DNA from: Hydrocarboniphaga daqingensis
Lineage (GTDB): Bacteria > Pseudomonadota > Gammaproteobacteria > Nevskiales > Nevskiaceae
Assembly (NCBI RefSeq): GCF_900129825.1
Contig: NZ_FQWZ01000001.1
Location: 62,001 to 126,000, forward strand
DNA: 64,000 nucleotides
Reading direction: 5' to 3'
Shown here: piece by piece, positions 26,671-35,544 of the stretch
Layout: the number at the start of each line of letters is the position of its first letter
Position numbering within the stretch: the stretch's first letter is position 1
The notes under the pieces: generated by a model
The model's database searches: none
What the model saw: only the letters and a program-made list of their open reading frames with translations
What the model was told of the DNA's origin: nothing
Program-made: the position numbers and the translations under genes

Positions 26671-27243
26671 TTACTCGGCGGGCGGCGGCGGTGGCGGCGG
26701 TATCGCCAGCGGTCGAGGCTTGACCGGCGCGTCGAGCGTCAGCGGCGTCTGCGTGGCCCGCGGGGCCGGCGCGGGCGGTGGCGGCGCGGGCGAGCCCGGT
26801 ACGGCGCCAGCACCGGCCGCGGCCACGTCCACATAGGCACGCACCAGCAAGGGGCCGTCGACGGTGACCGTTTCGCTGCTGTTGGTCGTGCCGAGGAACG
26901 AGGGCATCGTGAACGAGGTCAGCTGCAGCAAGCTGCCTTTGCGCAGCTGATAGACCTGCAGATCGAGCATCACTTGGCCGTCGACACCCGGCAGCGCCAC
27001 CGCGCGGCCGTAGGCGCGCAAGCTGCCGATTGGCTCGACGATCAGCTCGACGCGGTCGACGACGCCGACAACCGTCGGCGCCACCTTGAAGCTGCGACCC
27101 TGCCACCCGATCTCGAGTTGCAGCGAATAAGCCGACTGCGCCTGCGCGGGCACCAGCACGCCAAACGTCAATAGCAACGCGGCACCGAACCGGCACGCAA
27201 AAACGAGGATAATACGGCGCACTGTCTCAGCTGACGGTCGCAT
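26671..27243 (-). CDS. Exported protein with Pro-rich C-terminus, unknown function
   Basis: I chose ATG 27243, preceded by GGAGAG. It gives 190 residues with a signal peptide ([27 protein letters not shown]). The mature part is beta-rich ([43 protein letters not shown]) and ends in a Pro/Ala-rich tail ([23 protein letters not shown]) like a cell-wall spacer. I recognise no known domain. It is inserted between pth and ychF on the opposite strand, which is not part of the standard pth–ychF order. Confidence 0.6.
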   Translation of the reverse strand: MRPSAETVRRIILVFACRFGAALLLTFGVLVPAQAQSAYSLQLEIGWQGRSFKVAPTVVGVVDRVELIVEPIGSLRAYGRAVALPGVDGQVMLDLQVYQLRKGSLLQLTSFTMPSFLGTTNSSETVTVDGPLLVRAYVDVAAAGAGAVPGSPAPPPPAPAPRATQTPLTLDAPVKPRPLAIPPPPPPPAE

Positions 27244-27377
27244 GGGCTCTCCGGAATGGTGATAGATCGAGACCGAAAGCCTGTTTAGCACCCGCTGCTG
27301 CGCTGGTACAAGCCAAACCCCGAGTGCGATGCCCGGCATCGCACGTGACGCGTCACCGCCACAAACAGGAATCTCCC

Positions 27378-28472
27378 TTGGGCATCAAATGCGGCATCGT
27401 CGGCCTGCCTAACGTCGGCAAGTCCACCCTCTTCAACGCGCTGACCAAGGCGCAGATCGCAGCGGAAAACTACCCGTTCTGCACCATCGAGCCCAATGTC
27501 GGCGTCGTCGGCGTCCCCGACCCGCGCCTCGACGCGCTGGCCGCCATCGTCAAGCCGCAGCGCATCCTGCCGGCGGCGGTGGAATTCGTCGACATCGCCG
27601 GCCTGGTCGCCGGCGCCAGCAAGGGTGAAGGCCTGGGCAACCAGTTCCTGAGCCACATCCGCGAGACCGACGCGATCACGCACGTGACGCGCTGCTTCGC
27701 CAACGACGACATCATCCATGTCGCCGGCGGTGTCGATCCGATCCGCGACATCGGCATCATCAACACCGAACTGGCGCTGGCCGACCTCGACAGCGTGACC
27801 CGCGCCGCCGACCGCGCCGCCAAAGTCGCCAAGACCGGCGACAAGGCCGCCCAGGCAAGGCTCGAAGTGCTGAAGCTGTGCATCGCGCAGCTCGACCAGG
27901 CGCTGCCGGTGCGCGCACTCGGCCTCGACGCCGACCAGAAGGCGACGATCCGCGACCTGCACCTGATCACCGCCAAGCCGCTGCTGTACATCGCCAACGT
28001 CGATGAAGCCGGCCTGTCGGTCGAGAACGAATACCTGAAGGCGGTGCGCGAACTCGCGGCCCGCGAGCACGCCGAAGTGGTGCCGGTATGCGCGGCAATC
28101 GAAGCCGAGATCGCGCAGCTCGACGAAGCCGACAAAATCGACTTCCTGAAAGACTTGGGCCTGGAAGAGCCCGGCCTGAATCGCGTGATCCGCGCCGCGT
28201 ACAACCTGCTCGGCCTGCAAACCTACTTCACCGCCGGCGTACAAGAAGTCCGAGCGTGGACCGTCAAGGTCGGCGCCACCGCCCCGCAAGCGGCCGGCGT
28301 GATCCACACCGATTTCGAAAAAGGCTTCATCCGCGCCGAGACGATCAGCTACGCCGACTACATCAGCTACAAGGGCGAATCTGGCGCCAAGGAAGCCGGC
28401 AAATGGCGGCTTGAAGGCAAGGACTACATCGTCAAGGAAGGCGACGTGCTGCATTTCCGGTTCAACGTTTAA
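27378..28472 (+). CDS. ychF: Ribosome-binding ATPase YchF
   Basis: YchF is an OBG-family P-loop protein that prefers ATP over GTP and binds ribosomes, linked to translation and stress. I chose TTG 27378, which follows AGGAAT and makes the protein begin [17 protein letters not shown] like its relatives and 364 residues long; the upstream extension is a shadow. Signatures are GLPNVGKST (P-loop), [22 protein letters not shown] (switch II), and the C-terminal TGS domain ([28 protein letters not shown]…FEKGFIRAE). Confidence 0.95.
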   Translation: MGIKCGIVGLPNVGKSTLFNALTKAQIAAENYPFCTIEPNVGVVGVPDPRLDALAAIVKPQRILPAAVEFVDIAGLVAGASKGEGLGNQFLSHIRETDAITHVTRCFANDDIIHVAGGVDPIRDIGIINTELALADLDSVTRAADRAAKVAKTGDKAAQARLEVLKLCIAQLDQALPVRALGLDADQKATIRDLHLITAKPLLYIANVDEAGLSVENEYLKAVRELAAREHAEVVPVCAAIEAEIAQLDEADKIDFLKDLGLEEPGLNRVIRAAYNLLGLQTYFTAGVQEVRAWTVKVGATAPQAAGVIHTDFEKGFIRAETISYADYISYKGESGAKEAGKWRLEGKDYIVKEGDVLHFRFNV

Positions 28473-28498
28473 ACGATCACCGCCACCAGCCGGCGCTC

Positions 28499-29617
28499 TC
28501 ACTCCGCATCCAGCTCGCCGCCGGGCACTGGGTCGTTGAAGGCCGGCTGCGTGCGCAGCAGGCCTTTGCGCAGCTGGTAGAGATAGGTCAGCACCGCCGC
28601 GACGGCCTTGTACAGATCGCTGGGGATTTCCTGGTCGAGGTCGACGCTGCGATACAGCGCGCGCGCCAGCGGCGGCGCTGATACCAGCGGGACTTTGCTC
28701 TGGGTGGCCAGTTCGCGGATCGCCGCGGCGATCACGCCGGCACCTTTGGCGACGACGACCGGCGCGCGCATCTTGCCGGCGGTGTAGCGGATCGCCACCG
28801 CGTAATGCGTCGGGTTGGTGATGACGACGTCGGCGGTCGGGACTTTTTCCATCATGCCGGCGCGCGACATCTGGTGCTGCAGCTGACGGATACGAGCCTT
28901 TACTTCGGGGCGGCCGTCGGATTCCTTCATTTCATCGCGCACTTCCTTCTTGGTCATGCGCAGCTCTTTGTTGTGCTTCCACCACTGGTACGGCGCGTCG
29001 ACCATCGCCACGACGATCAGCGCGCCGGTCATCCAGATGACGCACCACAGGCTCAGCGACACCGCTTGGGCGATGGCTTGATTCAAATCCAGCATCGCCA
29101 GCCGCATCAACTGGTCGCGATGGCCCCAGATGTAAGCCCAGCCCACGGTGCCGATCACGGTGAATTTCAGCAGGCTCTTGCCCAGTTCGACCAAGGCGGT
29201 CGCCGATACCATGCGCGCCAAGCCTTTCAGCGGGTTGAGTCGCGACAGCTGCGGCTGAAACGCTTCGGCGCTGAAGTTCCAACCGCCAATTAAAGCCGGC
29301 GCGATCAACGCCGCCAGCAGCGCGGCGCCGAGCAGTGGCGCAATCGCCAGCATCGCGTCGAGCAAGCGCACGAACAGCGAGCCGACGACGCGAGTCGGAT
29401 CTTCGAGCAGGCGCGCGTCGAAGCTCAGGCTGTCGCGCATCAGGCTCAAGCCCTGCCCCGCCAAGTGCCCTCCCATGCCGATGATGGCGATCATCGATGC
29501 GGCGACGACCAGCGCCGTCGACAGTTCGCGCGAGCGTGCAACTTGACCCTTCTTGCGTGACTCGCGTTCTCGCTTGGGTGTGGCTTTTTCGGTTTTGTCT
29601 TGCGTGCTGTCGGTCAT
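28499..29617 (-). CDS. flhB: Flagellar export switch protein FlhB
   Basis: FlhB sits in the inner membrane at the flagellar type III export gate and switches substrate from rod/hook to filament proteins by cutting itself. The 372 residues show four membrane segments (about 32–210) and the cytoplasmic autocleavage motif NPTH at 268–271 (VVITNPTHYAVAIRY). Lys/Arg-rich KATPKRERESRKKGQVA starts the protein. It ends the fliL–flhB operon; its start overlaps the fliR stop (ATGA). Confidence 0.96.
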   Translation of the reverse strand: MTDSTQDKTEKATPKRERESRKKGQVARSRELSTALVVAASMIAIIGMGGHLAGQGLSLMRDSLSFDARLLEDPTRVVGSLFVRLLDAMLAIAPLLGAALLAALIAPALIGGWNFSAEAFQPQLSRLNPLKGLARMVSATALVELGKSLLKFTVIGTVGWAYIWGHRDQLMRLAMLDLNQAIAQAVSLSLWCVIWMTGALIVVAMVDAPYQWWKHNKELRMTKKEVRDEMKESDGRPEVKARIRQLQHQMSRAGMMEKVPTADVVITNPTHYAVAIRYTAGKMRAPVVVAKGAGVIAAAIRELATQSKVPLVSAPPLARALYRSVDLDQEIPSDLYKAVAAVLTYLYQLRKGLLRTQPAFNDPVPGGELDAE

Positions 29618-30399
29618 GGCAGCGCTCCTATGCCGGCCATTTGCGCCATGAACATCCAGGCCTGCTCCAGCTGCGCGCCAAACACCAAGCGCAAGCTGGG
29701 CAGATCGATCTGCATCAACACCAGCCCCGCCGCGAGCGATAGCGGGAAGCCGACCGACAAACCGTTGAGCGTCGGCGCCGAGCGGCTCATGACGCCGAAC
29801 GCGAGGTTGACGAGCAGCAGGGCCGACATCGTCGGCAGCGCCAGCGACAAACCGGCCGCGAACATCGTGACGCCGCTTTCGGCCATCGTCTGAAAGCTAC
29901 GTGGCCCGAGCAGCACCGAAGCATCCGGTGCAACCTTGAAGCTGGTGGTCAGCAACTCAATCAAACGCAGATGACCGTCGAGCGCCAGGAACAACAGCGT
30001 GGCCAGCAAGCGCAGAAAGTTGCCGATCACCGGCACGTCGGCGCCCCGAATCGGGTCGGCCATCCGCGCAAAACCCAGGCCCATGCTGTTGCCGATCAAC
30101 TCACCACCGAGCACGACGGCCTCGAACACCAGCTTGAGCACGAAGCCGAGCATGATGCCGAGCAGCGTTTCCTGCGCCATGCGCAGCCACCATGCTGCCG
30201 TGAATGCCGGTAGCACCGGCATGTCGGGCAACAGCGGCACGACGATCATCGTCAGTACCAGGGCGAACATCAGCCGCACGCGGCCCGGCGATGATTTGTC
30301 GCCGATCACCGGGGCGCTGATCAGCACACCACCGATCCGCGCCAGAGGAAACAGCGCGACTTGAATCCAGGCCTGCAGTTGCGCGTCGCTGATGTCCAC
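29614..30399 (-). CDS. fliR: Flagellar export protein FliR
   Basis: FliR is a core subunit of the FliPQR export pore. The product (261 residues) has six hydrophobic helices and FliR patterns such as LFPLARIGGVLISAPVIG, VLGGELIGNSMGLGFARMADP and LPTMSALLLVNLAFGVMSRSAP. It begins at GTG 30399, ten bases after fliQ. Gene order fliP-fliQ-fliR-flhB is intact. Confidence 0.95.
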   Translation of the reverse strand: MDISDAQLQAWIQVALFPLARIGGVLISAPVIGDKSSPGRVRLMFALVLTMIVVPLLPDMPVLPAFTAAWWLRMAQETLLGIMLGFVLKLVFEAVVLGGELIGNSMGLGFARMADPIRGADVPVIGNFLRLLATLLFLALDGHLRLIELLTTSFKVAPDASVLLGPRSFQTMAESGVTMFAAGLSLALPTMSALLLVNLAFGVMSRSAPTLNGLSVGFPLSLAAGLVLMQIDLPSLRLVFGAQLEQAWMFMAQMAGIGALP

Positions 30400-30409
30400 A
30401 GACGAAGGA

Positions 30410-30679
30410 TCAGTGAATCAGCGACGGAATGCTTTCGATCAGCCGGCGTGTGAACTCGGTCAGCAAGCGCAGCATCCATGGGCCGAGAAACACCAACACG
30501 GCGGCCATCGCCACCACTTTCGGGATGAACGACAGCGTGGCTTCGTTGATCTGCGTCGCGGCCTGGAACATGCCGACCAGTAAGCCGATCGCCAGTGCTA
30601 CCAGCAGCATCGGCGCGCCGATCAACAGTGCCAGCTGCAAGGCCTGCTGACCTTGGGTCATGACCTCTTCGGGCGTCAT
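30410..30679 (-). CDS. fliQ: Flagellar export protein FliQ
   Basis: 89 residues with two hydrophobic helices: MTQGQQALQLALLIGAPMLLVALAIG and LVGMFQAATQINEATLSFIPKVVAMAAVL. This is the standard FliQ sequence and size, one of the pore subunits of the flagellar export gate. It overlaps the fliP stop by four bases. Confidence 0.95.
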   Translation of the reverse strand: MTPEEVMTQGQQALQLALLIGAPMLLVALAIGLLVGMFQAATQINEATLSFIPKVVAMAAVLVFLGPWMLRLLTEFTRRLIESIPSLIH

Positions 30680-31455
30680 TTGATGAAGCTCCCGGCCAGC
30701 GACCCCATCACCAGACTCCAGCCGTCGACGAGCACGAACAGCATCAGCTTGAACGGCAGCGAGATCAGCATCGGCGACAGCATCATCATGCCCATGCTCA
30801 TCAGCACGCTGGATACGATCAGGTCGATGATGATGAACGGGATGAACAACAGAAAGCCGATCTCGAAGGCCGTCGTGAGCTCGCTGGTCATAAACGCCGG
30901 AGCGAGGATCCGGAATGGCACCGCCTCGGGTGATTCGAAGCCCTGCTCCATGCCAGCGATGCGCGCAAACGTCATCAAGTCAGCTTCGCGCGTCTGCGTC
31001 AGCATGAATGTGCGCAGCGGCTTGACCCCGGCCTCCAGCGCCGGCGCGAACTCCATCGTGCCGTCCAGATACGGCTTGGCCGCGGTGTCGTAGATCGCGT
31101 CCATCGTCGGCTGCATGATGAACAGCGTCAGAAACAGCGACAAGCCCAGCAGAATCTGATTTGACGGCGTGTTGCCGGTACCAAGCGCCTGACGCAGCAG
31201 GCCGAGCACGACGATGATGCGCGTGAACGAACTCATCATCAGCAGCGCGGCCGGCAGCAGCGTGATGCCCGTCATCAGGATCAGAGTCTGCACGCTCAGC
31301 GAGTACGTCTGGCCACCGCCAGCGGCCGGCGTAACGTTCAGCGCCGGCAGACCTGGCGCTGCGCTAGCCGCCAGTGGCAGCAGCAGCGCCATCATCACAG
31401 ACAACCCACGCAGCCATGGTTGCCAAGCGCGACCAATACCGAAGCTGATCGACAT
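30676..31455 (-). CDS. fliP: Flagellar export protein FliP
   Basis: FliP is the main pore subunit of the flagellar type III export gate. I chose ATG 31455, two bases after the fliO stop; longer readings run into fliO. The 259 residues start with a signal-like hydrophobic stretch (LSVMMALLLPLAASAAP) and contain MSSFTRIIVVLGLLRQALGT, PSNQILLGLSLFLTLFIMQP and PFIIIDLIVSSVLMSMGMMM, all hallmarks of FliP. Confidence 0.96.
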   Translation of the reverse strand: MSISFGIGRAWQPWLRGLSVMMALLLPLAASAAPGLPALNVTPAAGGGQTYSLSVQTLILMTGITLLPAALLMMSSFTRIIVVLGLLRQALGTGNTPSNQILLGLSLFLTLFIMQPTMDAIYDTAAKPYLDGTMEFAPALEAGVKPLRTFMLTQTREADLMTFARIAGMEQGFESPEAVPFRILAPAFMTSELTTAFEIGFLLFIPFIIIDLIVSSVLMSMGMMMLSPMLISLPFKLMLFVLVDGWSLVMGSLAGSFIK

Positions 31456-31457
31456 CT

Positions 31458-31820
31458 TCACTCGGACCGTCCCAGTGCTTTCTTCAGTAGATCGCCGAAG
31501 TTCGGCGGTGTCGGCGATGACATCAGCGTCGGTTCGGCGCACGTAACATCGGGCGCGGTATCGAACACATGCAGCGTGTTGACGCGTCCGGGTGCAACCC
31601 CGATCAGCAGATGCTGACCGCCGGCCTCAATCCACAGCACGCGCTCGCGCTGCCCGACCGAGATGCCGCTGTGCACGCGCATCGCGCCAGCCGTTCGGGG
31701 CCGCAGGTTCTGTACGCGGCGCAATAGCCAAGCCAGCACGAAGATCGCCGCGATGACCAGCACCAAGCTCAGCAGCGACTGCATCAGGCTTGTCGTTTCC
31801 ACGAGCGACGTCCCGATCAA
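31458..31820 (-). CDS. fliO: Flagellar assembly protein FliO
   Basis: FliO assists assembly of the FliP pore. The 120 residues have one membrane helix (LMQSLLSLVLVIAAIFVLAWLL) followed by a small cytoplasmic domain (VGQRERVLWIEAGGQHLLIGVAPGRV). FliO is poorly conserved; size, helix and position between fliN and fliP support the call. It overlaps the fliN stop by four bases. Confidence 0.85.
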   Translation of the reverse strand: MIGTSLVETTSLMQSLLSLVLVIAAIFVLAWLLRRVQNLRPRTAGAMRVHSGISVGQRERVLWIEAGGQHLLIGVAPGRVNTLHVFDTAPDVTCAEPTLMSSPTPPNFGDLLKKALGRSE

Positions 31821-32170
31821 CGCAGCTTGCGGATGCGTTCGGTCGGGCTGACGACATCGGTCAGCCGCACACCAAAGCGATCGTTGATGACGACCACTTC
31901 GCCGTGGGCAATCAAGGTTCCGTTCACGTAGACGTCGAGCGGCTCGCCTGCGGCACGCTCAAGCTCGACGACCGAGCCCGGATTGAGCTGCAACAGGTTA
32001 CGAATCGGGATGCGCGCGCGGCCCACTTCCATCGACAGTGTCACCGACACATCGAGAATCACGTCGAGGCTGGCGTCGCCATCGGGGCGTGTCGCGGCCG
32101 CATCGCTGGTGAGGTTCTGGAAGCTGGCGCGCGGCAGTTCGGGCGCGCCGTTGGAAAGCGGTGTGTTCAC
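31817..32170 (-). CDS. fliN: Flagellar motor switch protein FliN
   Basis: 117 residues. The C-terminal SpoA domain reads ILDVSVTLSMEVGRARIPIRNLLQLNPGSVVEL…GEPLDVYVNGTLIAHGEVVVINDRFGVRLTDV, the canonical FliN core. FliN forms the cytoplasmic ring of the switch with FliM and FliG. Starts inside the fliM stop (ATGA). Confidence 0.97.
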   Translation of the reverse strand: MNTPLSNGAPELPRASFQNLTSDAAATRPDGDASLDVILDVSVTLSMEVGRARIPIRNLLQLNPGSVVELERAAGEPLDVYVNGTLIAHGEVVVINDRFGVRLTDVVSPTERIRKLR

Positions 32171-33174
32171 TGGCGAGGTCCAATGGCAAGTTTCAGGGGA
32201 GCGGCGCGACGAATCACGTCGGTGACACGTACTGCGTTGCGGCCGTTGGCGATACCGAAGGTGCCGCGAAACACGGGCAGATCTTCGACAAACAAATCGA
32301 CCGTCTTGGGCATGTTGATCGGGATCACGTCGCCGGCTTTCAGGTTCATCAGTTGGCGCAGGCTGATCGTGGCCGTGGCGAGCTGGCTTTCGACATCGAC
32401 TTCGGTGTCCTTGATCTGCTGCTCAAGCGCCTCGGTCCAACGCTCGTCGCGTTCGGCGCGATCGGACTGCAAGCCGGCATCGAGCTGGTCGCGGATCGGC
32501 TCGATCATCGAATACGGAATCGTCACGTGCAGATGGCCGGAGCCGCCTTCCAGATCGATCTTGAAGCGCGATACGACGACGATATCGGACGGGCTGACGA
32601 TGTTGGCGAAGTGCGGGTTGACCTCGGACTGCTGGTATTCGAAGTCCAAGTCCAGCACCGGCGACCATGCCTCGCGCAGATCGCTGAACACCTGCTTGAG
32701 CAGCAGTTGAATCACACGATTTTCAGTCGGTGTGAATTCACGACCTTCGATCTTGATCGCATTGCGGCCATCGCCGCCGAAGAAGTTGTCGACGACCGTG
32801 AAAACCAGCTTGGGCTCAAAAATGAACAAGGCACTGCCCCTCAGCGGCTTGATCTTCACCACGTTGAGGCTGGTCGGCACGTACAGGCTGTGCGTGTATT
32901 CGGCGAACTTCTGCATCTCGATGCCGATGACGGTCAACTCGGGCGTGCGCCGCAGCATGTTGAACAGTGAGATACGGAACAGCCGCGCGAAGCGCTCGTT
33001 GATCATCTCCAGCGTCGGTAGCCGGCCACGGACGATGCGGTCCTGGGAGGCAAAGTCATAGTTGCGCGCCTCGTTCGGCGCTGCCGGCGCCGGCGTCGTA
33101 TCGACCGCGCCGGAATCGACGCCATGCAGCAGCGCGTCGATTTCGTCTTGCGACAGCAGCTCGCGAGCGCTCAT
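32167..33174 (-). CDS. fliM: Flagellar motor switch protein FliM
   Basis: FliM binds CheY-P and sets motor direction. The 335 residues have the N-terminal CheY-binding peptide (LLSQDEIDALLHGV, residues 5–18), a CheC-like middle domain (LPTLEMINERFARLFRISLFNMLRR) and a C-terminal SpoA domain (ATISLRQLMNLKAGDVIPINMP). It overlaps the fliL stop by four bases. Confidence 0.97.
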   Translation of the reverse strand: MSARELLSQDEIDALLHGVDSGAVDTTPAPAAPNEARNYDFASQDRIVRGRLPTLEMINERFARLFRISLFNMLRRTPELTVIGIEMQKFAEYTHSLYVPTSLNVVKIKPLRGSALFIFEPKLVFTVVDNFFGGDGRNAIKIEGREFTPTENRVIQLLLKQVFSDLREAWSPVLDLDFEYQQSEVNPHFANIVSPSDIVVVSRFKIDLEGGSGHLHVTIPYSMIEPIRDQLDAGLQSDRAERDERWTEALEQQIKDTEVDVESQLATATISLRQLMNLKAGDVIPINMPKTVDLFVEDLPVFRGTFGIANGRNAVRVTDVIRRAAPLKLAIGPRQ

Positions 33175-33728
33175 TGCATCACGAAGTTCGTGAAGTACAG
33201 GCCGGACACCTGGGGATCGCCCGTTTCTTCTTTCAGCACGCCCTGAACGGCCTCAAGCGAGCGCTTCTGCAGCGTCTCCTTGCCATCACGGCTGACGATG
33301 TCGTCGTAGCGCTGCTGCGTAAACAGCATCATCAGCGTGTTGCGGATGCGCGGCATATGCAGCTTGGCGGCTTCGACGCCGGCCGAGGTACGGGACATCA
33401 GCTCCATGTCGACCGACAGGTAGCGCATCGTGACGTTGTCATCGAGATTGACGACGATCGCCGGGCTGATCGGCAGGTACTGTGCGGCGCCCGCCGCCGG
33501 TCCCGCGTCACCGTGGCCCCCGCCGTGACCGCCGCCATGCTCATCCGCCTTGGCGGGGGCACCATGCTCGCCGGCCGCAGCGGGAGCCGAGCCCGACTTC
33601 TTGGCGAAAAAGTACATGCCGCCGCCGGCCGCAGCTGCCGCGACGACGGTGCACAGCAGCATCGGGATCAACATCCCTTTCTTTTTGGGTTCAGCGGCAG
33701 CGGGTGCAGGTGCAGCAGCGGTGGCCAT
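33171..33728 (-). CDS. fliL: Flagellar basal body-associated protein FliL
   Basis: FliL is a single-pass inner-membrane protein around the stator. The 185 residues have a basic start (EPKKKGM), one helix (LIPMLLCTVVAAAAAGGGMYFF), a His/Gly-rich linker (DEHGGGHGGGHGDAG) and the stomatin-like C-terminal domain (ISPAIVVNLDDNVTMRYLSVDMELM…IRNTLMMLFTQQRYDDI). The His-rich linker is longer than I usually expect. It is the first gene of the fliLMNOPQR–flhB operon, with a sigma-54-like site upstream. Confidence 0.9.
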   Translation of the reverse strand: MATAAAPAPAAAEPKKKGMLIPMLLCTVVAAAAAGGGMYFFAKKSGSAPAAAGEHGAPAKADEHGGGHGGGHGDAGPAAGAAQYLPISPAIVVNLDDNVTMRYLSVDMELMSRTSAGVEAAKLHMPRIRNTLMMLFTQQRYDDIVSRDGKETLQKRSLEAVQGVLKEETGDPQVSGLYFTNFVMQ

Positions 33729-33760
33729 GGCGCGTCTCCAGTGTGTGACGAGCGCTTAGT

Positions 33761-33775
33761 ACAAGCGCTGTGCCA
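33761..33775 (-). promoter_or_regulatory. Sigma-54-like promoter of the fliL operon
   Basis: On the minus strand TGGCAC-N5-TTGT has the exact spacing of a -24/-12 element; only the last base of the -12 GC is changed to T. It lies 32 bases before the fliL start, in the 200-base gap after fliK. The site is within the dyad AGCGCTT-agtac-AAGCGCT (33751–33769). RpoN2 and FleQ are encoded 9 kb upstream, which fits. Confidence 0.6.
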
Positions 33776-33928
33776 GCCGTGGAGACAGGCGATGCCGGTT
33801 CGCTTCAGGATGCGACGCCCGTTGACGACAGGAATTTGACGGCAGCCCCAGGATCACCGGAGATGCGACCCTGTCGGGAATGCGTCACCGAAGGACCGAG
33901 CGCAGATGTTCGGTCGCAAACGACCAGA

Positions 33929-35092
33929 TCAGGCGAACTGATCCAGCAGCCCCACCCGCTGACGCGTGATCCGCGCCGGCTCTACGCTCGGCGCGTCGGT
34001 GGGGCTCGGCTCGCCATCCGGGTTGGCGGCCGGAGTCTGCGAAGGCCGCTGCTGCGCGTCCGATGAGGACGGCTGCTGCGACAGGCCACCCGACAGCTCG
34101 AAGCTCGAGTGGGTCGCCATCACGACTTGGCTGCTCAGCAACTCGCGCAGCTGCGGCAAGGAGCTTTCGATCGCCTGCCGCGCTTGGGGGGTCTCGACGT
34201 CGAACAGCACCTTGGCGTTGCCGTTGCTGTCGATCTGAACGCGAATCTGCAGGCTACCGAGCTCGGCCGGATGCAGGTTGATCCTGGCCTCCTGCAGGCC
34301 GCCCGCCTGCAGCTTGGCACTGTCGGTCATCCAGACGATTTGCTCGGCGAGCGGTTCGACGATTTCGCCGGGCGCCGTCGGCAGTGAATGAGTCGGAGCA
34401 GCTGACGGGGTCGGTGCGACACCGGTCTGACTTGAAGGCGGTGCGGCGGCAGTGAGCGCCATCAGCGCATCGAGCGCAGCGCCATCGGCGCGGTCTGAGG
34501 ACAGCGCTGCTAGGTCTGCAACCGGCGTCGCATCGGATCGCAATGCTGCTGCGGCGTCGGTCGTGCGGCTGGCCGCTTCGGCGTCGACGCCAGTGGCAGC
34601 CAGTGAGGTCAGGTTCGCAATCGTGTTGGACGCCGTTACCGGTGCCGTCGCGTCGGGCGGCATGCCGTTGCCGCCGGCGCCTGCGTCGGCAACGGTCAGC
34701 GCGATGACTTCGACGCCTGTGGCGTTACCTGCCACGGTGGTGTCGAACGACGGCCGCACGCCGTCCGGGGTCTGACGCTGCGGCATCGCCAGTATCGTCT
34801 GCAGCAAGGTCGACACCAGGTCCAAGCCCGTGGGCGATCCATCCTCGACGCGCTCGTCGGCGACCTCATCTGACTCGGACGTCGCGCTTGAATCGTCCGC
34901 CTTCACCACGGTGCTGGGCTCATCGGCAGCAGACCCGGCTGAGTCGTTACCGTCCAAGTAGTCATCAAATCGAGGTTCATTGCGCGCCTCGGCGGGCTTT
35001 CGTGTCGCGCGCGCCGCATCGGGCGCGGTGACGGAACCCGAGGTCGCCATCGCGACAGCGCCCGTGACGACCGCCACGTTCAATGCATTCAT
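33929..35092 (-). CDS. fliK: Flagellar hook-length control protein FliK
   Basis: FliK measures hook length and triggers the FlhB switch. The 387 residues are mostly low-complexity (Ala, Thr, Asp, Ser) with a conserved C-terminal Flg_hook domain: AGGLQEARINLHPAELGSLQIRVQIDSNGNAKVLFDVETPQARQAIESSLPQLREL (about 270–325). ATG 35092 overlaps the fliJ stop; GTG 35095 is an alternative. Last gene of the fliE operon. The long variable part is typical of FliK. Confidence 0.88.
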   Translation of the reverse strand: MNALNVAVVTGAVAMATSGSVTAPDAARATRKPAEARNEPRFDDYLDGNDSAGSAADEPSTVVKADDSSATSESDEVADERVEDGSPTGLDLVSTLLQTILAMPQRQTPDGVRPSFDTTVAGNATGVEVIALTVADAGAGGNGMPPDATAPVTASNTIANLTSLAATGVDAEAASRTTDAAAALRSDATPVADLAALSSDRADGAALDALMALTAAAPPSSQTGVAPTPSAAPTHSLPTAPGEIVEPLAEQIVWMTDSAKLQAGGLQEARINLHPAELGSLQIRVQIDSNGNAKVLFDVETPQARQAIESSLPQLRELLSSQVVMATHSSFELSGGLSQQPSSSDAQQRPSQTPAANPDGEPSPTDAPSVEPARITRQRVGLLDQFA

Positions 35093-35511
35093 CACCGTGC
35101 TCGGAGCGCTGACGCGCGCAAGGCCAGTTCGTCGAGCTCGCGCTGTGCGCGGCGGTCCTGTTCGGCCTGCTCATGCGTACGAGCACGGTCGATCAGCTTG
35201 TCGTAGAGCTGTGTTTGCTGATGTGAGGCCAGCCATCGCTGACGTGTCTGCTCGACATGGCGGCGTGCCAGCTCGACGACACGCCGCTGCTGGACGATCG
35301 CGTCCGCCAGGCGCAGCCGAAATGCTTCACGATTGCGCAGCATCTCGGCGCTGATCGCCGCCGTCGACGGCTCGCGATAACCCTCCAGCTCGCGCAACTG
35401 CGCCTCGCGCAGCGCCAGCTGCTGGCGCGCTTCGCTAAGCTCCCGTGCAACCTCGTCCTCGCGGCGTTCGGCCAGATCGTGGATCGGTTCCAGGCGTTTC
35501 TGCTTCAGCAT
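35092..35511 (-). CDS. fliJ: Flagellar export chaperone FliJ
   Basis: 139 residues, almost wholly charged coiled coil: LEPIHDLAERREDEVARELSEARQQLALREAQLRELEGYRE and VVELARRHVEQTRQRWLASHQQ. FliJ couples the FliI ATPase ring to the FlhA gate. FliJ is weakly conserved; length, coiled-coil nature and position between fliI and fliK support it. There are 33 bases between fliI and fliJ. Confidence 0.85.
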   Translation of the reverse strand: MLKQKRLEPIHDLAERREDEVARELSEARQQLALREAQLRELEGYREPSTAAISAEMLRNREAFRLRLADAIVQQRRVVELARRHVEQTRQRWLASHQQTQLYDKLIDRARTHEQAEQDRRAQRELDELALRASALRAR

Positions 35512-35544
35512 CTGCGATATCCCGAGTGGTCAAGCGATGGTGAT

